From Caldipriscus sp964426895 (GTDB taxonomy: Bacteria; Hydrothermota; Hydrothermia; LBFQ01), in the NCBI GenBank assembly GCA_964426895.1, contig CAYRSH010000034.1, positions 1 to 17,294 of the forward strand: DNA of 17,294 nt. Reading direction: 5' to 3'. Made by a program: the position numbers and the translations under genes. Of this stretch, positions 13,666 to 17,294 are shown piece after piece. The notes beneath the pieces were generated by a model that worked only from the letters and a program-made list of their open reading frames with translations, was not told the DNA's origin and did not search any database. The stretch's first letter is position 1; every line of letters starts with the position of its first letter.

Positions 13666-14646
13666 CCAATTAATTAGAACATCAACTATCCTTTTTTCGG
13701 CATAGGGTTCAAAGTATTGGGAGAGTTTACGGATATATTTTTCGGAATTTTTGAGTAGTTTTTCAAGGGTTTCAGCCACCTTTACAATACCTACATCCCT
13801 TTCCAAGAGCATCTCCGCGGCACCAAAATTATAAACATCCATAGCGTTAAATACCTGATGACCCCCTGCATAGGAATATGGGATAAACAAAGCGGGTTTT
13901 TTAAAATAGCATATTTCACCTATGGAACTCATACCCGCACGGGATATAACGACATCTACCGCAGAGTAAAATAAGGAAATGTCTTCCAAAAATTTTATAA
14001 ATTTGTAATTCTTACCTTCGGCGTTTTCCCCCCTTTTCCCCACTATTCCCAAAACAAAAAACTTATTTAAATCGGCCAAGTTTTTTGCAATTTCGTTTAG
14101 GAATTTTGAACCCTGACTACCACCTATTATTCCTATTACCGGCAATTCCGTATCAATTCCCAAAACTTTATGGGCGTGTTCCCTTTCATAAACTTCCAAT
14201 TTTCTAACGGGTATTCCGACAAATATACCCTTTGGGAAGAACTTAACCGCACTCCTGAAAGCGCAAAAAACACCCCTTGAAAACACCGATAATAATTTAT
14301 TGGATTTTCCCGCAACGGCATCCCCTTCAAAGAGGAAAAAGGGCTTATTGTTGATTATGGCGTTTATCATAGGTGGAAGTTGCGGATAACCCCCAAAACC
14401 CAACAAAACATCTCCCTCTACGACAACATCAAAGGTTTGAAAAACCCCTTTTAAAATTCTACGCAAATTCCCTAATTTTATCTCACCTGCGGAAAATTCT
14501 AAAAAACTCTCATTTACGGGGAAATCAACCTTCAATCCCCCCAGAAGTAGAACCTTTGATACTTTTCTCCTCTCCAATTCGGCCGATACGGATAGTGCGG
14601 GGGATATATGCCCACCCGTGCCACCGGAAACCAAAACCACCTTCAT
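13654..14646 (-). CDS. murG: UDP-N-acetylglucosamine transferase MurG
   Basis: Adds GlcNAc to lipid I to make lipid II at the inner face of the cytoplasmic membrane in peptidoglycan synthesis. It is 330 residues, a little shorter than the usual 350-360. The N-terminal domain begins MKVVLVSGGTGGHISPAL, with the GGTGGH loop at 8-13, then GFGGYPQLPP at 83-92. The C-terminal donor domain has GGSQGS (175-180), SRAGMSSIGEI (235-245) and PYSYAGGHQVFNA (256-268), with the HQ-x-x-NA end of the family signature. The usual HEQNA segment reads FEGDA (106-110), a change in a normally conserved loop. It lies outside any mra/mur/fts cluster, behind tmk with a 4-nt ATGA overlap. The gene confirms a peptidoglycan wall. 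Confidence 0.9.
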   Translation of the reverse strand: MKVVLVSGGTGGHISPALSVSAELERRKVSKVLLLGGLKVDFPVNESFLEFSAGEIKLGNLRRILKGVFQTFDVVVEGDVLLGFGGYPQLPPMINAIINNKPFFLFEGDAVAGKSNKLLSVFSRGVFCAFRSAVKFFPKGIFVGIPVRKLEVYEREHAHKVLGIDTELPVIGIIGGSQGSKFLNEIAKNLADLNKFFVLGIVGKRGENAEGKNYKFIKFLEDISLFYSAVDVVISRAGMSSIGEICYFKKPALFIPYSYAGGHQVFNAMDVYNFGAAEMLLERDVGIVKVAETLEKLLKNSEKYIRKLSQYFEPYAEKRIVDVLINWKAP

Positions 14647-15281
14647 TTTTCCCCAAAAATTAAACCTTCAACATACTTCCAAGCCTCGTTTATTACCCCT
14701 TCAACACTCTGATTTCCGTTTATAACCTTTATCCTCTTCTGTGCCCTTCTTGCTAATGCCAAATATCCATATCTAACCCTTTCAAAAAATTCCAAACCCA
14801 GTTTCTCGTAATAATCAAAATCCTTGGTTTTCTTTAACCTTTCCAAGGCGATCTTTGGGTCTATATCTATAAGGATGGTAAGGTCGGGTTTTAATTTCAT
14901 ACTCGCTATCTTGTTTAAACGGGTTATCAGGTAATACTCCAACCCCTTACCAAAAACCTGATATGCAAAAGTTGAATCCGAATACCTATCGCTTATAACG
15001 ATTTTTCCTTCCCTTAAAGCGGGTATTATTTTCCTTTTAGTGTGGTCGTATCTTGAAGACAGTAAAGCAAAGACTTCCGCCAAAGGCTCCCTCGGTATAG
15101 GTTTTGATAAGATTTTTCTTATTTCTTCCGCGAAATCGGTTCCACCCGGCTCCCTTGTTATAACTATTCTTTCGGGCTTCACCCCCTTTTGAAGTAATCT
15201 TTCCTTTAATCCCTCAATTAAAGAACTTTTGCCGCTACCGTCAATACCCTCAACTGTTATAAACTTTCCCCATCTGCCCAA
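14643..15281 (-). CDS. tmk: Thymidylate kinase (dTMP kinase)
   Basis: Phosphorylates dTMP to dTDP with ATP for DNA synthesis in the cytoplasm. It is 212 residues, a normal length. The P-loop GIDGSGKS is at 12-19, TREPGGT (42-48) binds dTMP, LLSSRYDH (73-80) and the DRY motif in ISDRYSDSTFAYQ follow, and LTILIDIDPKIALERL leads into the LID region. The start is a TTG; no ATG or GTG lies in frame nearby, and the residues before the P-loop (MGRWGKFITVE) match the family. It begins 3 nt after the nuoL stop and overlaps murG by ATGA, so nuoL-tmk-murG look co-transcribed, joining respiration, nucleotide supply and wall synthesis without an evident functional theme. Confidence 0.95.
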   Translation of the reverse strand: MGRWGKFITVEGIDGSGKSSLIEGLKERLLQKGVKPERIVITREPGGTDFAEEIRKILSKPIPREPLAEVFALLSSRYDHTKRKIIPALREGKIVISDRYSDSTFAYQVFGKGLEYYLITRLNKIASMKLKPDLTILIDIDPKIALERLKKTKDFDYYEKLGLEFFERVRYGYLALARRAQKRIKVINGNQSVEGVINEAWKYVEGLIFGEK

Positions 15282-15284
15282 AGT

Positions 15285-17186
15285 TTAAAGCGCCAAAATT
15301 CCGAGTATAAACAGGGCACCAACAACAAGCCACAATGCGTATATCCTGACGGAACCCGTTTGTAATTTTCTGAATAGGGAACCAAAGGCATAAGATATCC
15401 AAGCCAAGGCGTTAACGGTACCGTCAATCAAAATCCTATCAACGAGTAAGAACAATATCCACTTTGAAATGAAGTTTAAACCCTTGACAAAAACAAAGTA
15501 ATAAATCTCATCCACCCAATACCTGTTATACAGTACCACATAAACGGGCTTGAAAATCTTGGCCATAATAACGGGAATATTCGGAGCAAGGACATACATA
15601 AAGTAAGCCAATAAAACTCCGAGAACACCGGCCGTTATACCGAGGATCATGGGCAAGGATGTATGGGATATATGGAAGTGTTCGGGTAATACAAACACAT
15701 CCTCAAAGAGTTTTGCCCATAAACTGTGCTCACCTCCCAAACCGACAAAACCGGCAACTATTGAACCTATTGCCAAAACCCCCATAGGTATAAGCATTAT
15801 AGGGGAACTTTCATGGGCGTGTTCGTAAAGGTGATGATCTCGCGGTTTCCCAAAGAAAACCATAAAGAACATACGAAACATGTAGAAAGCGGTTAAAAAG
15901 GCGGTAATAACTAAAAGCCAAAAGACAAACGGGAATTCCTGGGTTGCCAAAAGGATTTCATCTTTACTGAAAAATCCCGCAAAGGGAGGAATACCGGCGA
16001 GTGCCAAACCACCTATTGCCATAAACAAACCCGTCCATGGGAGTTTTTTCCAAAGCCCTCCCATCCTCTGAATATCCAATACATCGTGTAATGCATGCAT
16101 TACGGAACCGGCCGTTAAGAATAACAAGGCTTTAAAGAAGGCATGCGTGTATAGGTGGAAAACCCCGGCGGAATACCCAAACATACCTGCGGCCGAAAAC
16201 ATATAACCCAACTGGGATATGGTTGAAAAGGCGAGAATCCTCTTTAAGTCGTTATTTACAAGGGCCATAGTTGCGGCAAAGAAGGCGGTTAAAGCCCCTA
16301 TTACGGCCACTATTTCGGGAGATGATAGACCAAAAAGTATGGGGACATCCTTAACGGATGAGTATAAAAACGATGTCCTCGCCACGAGATATACACCCGC
16401 CGTTACCATTGTTGCGGCGTGTATTAATGCGGAAACGGGTGTTGGACCCTCCATGGCATCGGGCAACCAAACATAAAGTGGGATCTGTGCGGATTTACCG
16501 GTTGCCGCCACAAAAAACAGCAAGCCCGCTAATGCCAGGGAAAATGCCAATGTTTCTTTATTTTGCAAAACAAAGTTATGAACTTCGGTATATTTTAGTG
16601 TTCCAAATAGGGCAAATATTAAAAACATACCCAACAAAAAGCCCGCATCCCCAATTCTATTAACCACAAAGGCTTTCATACCGGCCTGACGGGGTGGATC
16701 CCTAAAATACCAGAACCCTATTAAAAGGTAAGAGGCCAAACCGACACCTTCCCATCCCACAAATGTAACAGGGAATGAATTTCCCAGAACCAAAACCAAC
16801 ATAAAGAACACGAACATATTTAAATAGGAGAAATACCTCCAATAACCCTCATCGTGCTCCATATAGCCTATGGAATAGAGGTGTATCCAAAGGGATACGA
16901 ATGTTACAACGAACAGCATTATGCCCGAAAGGGGATCGAGTAGATAGCCCACGGTAATATTTAGGTCCCCGGCAAACATCCATGTGTATAGGTCTTTTTC
17001 AACGGTAAGACCTCCGAATAGGGTTTGGTATGCGAGATAACTTCCGGTAATGGTGGAAATCAAAAGCATAAGGGTGGCTATCCATCCCGGAAGTTTGCCG
17101 AGTTTTCTACCGAATATGCCGTTAATCAAAAACCCCAAAAAGGGCGCACCAACAGTGGTAATAACGAGGATATCTACGGTATTCAT
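15285..17186 (-). CDS. nuoL: NADH-quinone oxidoreductase subunit L (proton-pumping antiporter-like)
   Basis: A large membrane subunit of complex I that pumps protons. It is 633 residues, typical for NuoL. Key residues match E. coli positions with a shift of two: Glu146 in VGWEGVGLASYLLIGFW, Lys231 (ATGKSAQIPLYVWLPDAMEGPTPVSALIHAA) and His256. About 15-16 hydrophobic segments are present, and the C-terminal part (about 560-633, YNRYWVDEIYYF) includes the lateral helix region and a last membrane helix. The start ATG 17186 has TAGAAT 8 nt upstream. An in-frame open stretch continues about 100 nt further up, but it contains no start codon. It heads a row with tmk and murG; nuoI is far away. Mrp-type antiporter subunits are related, but the length and YWVDEIYY segment favour NuoL. 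Confidence 0.93.
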   Translation of the reverse strand: MNTVDILVITTVGAPFLGFLINGIFGRKLGKLPGWIATLMLLISTITGSYLAYQTLFGGLTVEKDLYTWMFAGDLNITVGYLLDPLSGIMLFVVTFVSLWIHLYSIGYMEHDEGYWRYFSYLNMFVFFMLVLVLGNSFPVTFVGWEGVGLASYLLIGFWYFRDPPRQAGMKAFVVNRIGDAGFLLGMFLIFALFGTLKYTEVHNFVLQNKETLAFSLALAGLLFFVAATGKSAQIPLYVWLPDAMEGPTPVSALIHAATMVTAGVYLVARTSFLYSSVKDVPILFGLSSPEIVAVIGALTAFFAATMALVNNDLKRILAFSTISQLGYMFSAAGMFGYSAGVFHLYTHAFFKALLFLTAGSVMHALHDVLDIQRMGGLWKKLPWTGLFMAIGGLALAGIPPFAGFFSKDEILLATQEFPFVFWLLVITAFLTAFYMFRMFFMVFFGKPRDHHLYEHAHESSPIMLIPMGVLAIGSIVAGFVGLGGEHSLWAKLFEDVFVLPEHFHISHTSLPMILGITAGVLGVLLAYFMYVLAPNIPVIMAKIFKPVYVVLYNRYWVDEIYYFVFVKGLNFISKWILFLLVDRILIDGTVNALAWISYAFGSLFRKLQTGSVRIYALWLVVGALFILGILAL

Positions 17187-17194
17187 GAACGGAT

Positions 17195-17200
17195 ATTCTA
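17195..17200 (-). promoter_or_regulatory. -10 box of nuoL, leaderless type
   Basis: TAGAAT on the minus strand, one mismatch from TATAAT, ending 8 nt before the ATG at 17186. The spacing equals that at prfB, the methyltransferase and the subtilase. Confidence 0.5.
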
Positions 17201-17248
17201 AACCCGAAAAACGATTATTGGGTTCGTATGCATAACTAACCGGGTTTA
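17199..17248. repeat. 8-bp inverted repeat over the nuoL promoter
   Basis: TAAACCCG (17199-17206) is repeated inverted as CGGGTTTA (17241-17248), 34 bp apart. The inner arm overlaps the -10 box of nuoL by two bases, so it could be an operator. The rest of 17187-17294 has no gene I can support; ATAAG-tc-CTTAT at about 17262-17273 is another small palindrome. Confidence 0.3.
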
Positions 17249-17294
17249 AATCAACCTTAGAATAAGTCCTTATGCTTATCCTAACGGCTTATAT

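Overview
The window is a compact bacterial chromosome segment of moderate-to-low G+C with very short intergenic spaces. It is rich in AGG (Arg) and ATA (Ile) codons, a bias often seen in thermophiles. Several traits point to a Gram-negative-type thermophile near the FCB side of the tree: a GWxTD-domain protein beside a TonB-dependent receptor, a secreted subtilase with a C-terminal sorting-like tail, and a TrmD reading GHYKGID as I recall for Bacteroidota-type TrmD. Candidate lineages such as WOR-3/Hydrothermae would fit. This placement is inference and was not tested.

Layout. 20-2847 (+): panD, nuoI, a small membrane protein, kbl and a cupin, with 4-nt overlaps or gaps of about 10 nt or less. 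2834-4663 (-): prfB (with a +1 programmed frameshift) and trmD, coupled by a GTGA overlap; trmD converges on the cupin gene with a 14-nt overlap. 4690-8079: a divergent pair, GWxTD protein (-) and TonB-dependent receptor (+). 8086-8295: an assembly junction, 100 N flanked by an identical 55-nt repeat. 8260-9198 (+): a class I methyltransferase, converging with a 29-nt overlap on a glycosyltransferase (-), which directly follows a subtilase gene (-). 12323-13498 (+): a lipoprotein-like beta-propeller, divergent from the subtilase. 13499-13665: an unexplained structured intergenic block, candidate non-coding RNA. 13654-17186 (-): nuoL, tmk, murG in a tight row.

Themes. (1) Many genes have a -10-like hexamer (TATAAT, TAAAAT, TAGAAT) ending 7-9 nt before the start codon, which predicts leaderless mRNAs. 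(2) prfB keeps a near-perfect E. coli-type frameshift site, but the in-frame stop is TAA rather than TGA, and translation of the overlapping trmD gene may be gated by that frameshift. TrmD methylates the type of Leu tRNA that slips at this site, so a feedback loop is possible. (3) Complex I genes are dispersed, with nuoI and nuoL in different operons about 14 kb apart. (4) The envelope genes (GWxTD, TonB receptor, subtilase, beta-propeller) suggest a cell-surface block. I saw no CRISPR array, tRNA, rRNA, transposase or recognisable defence system.
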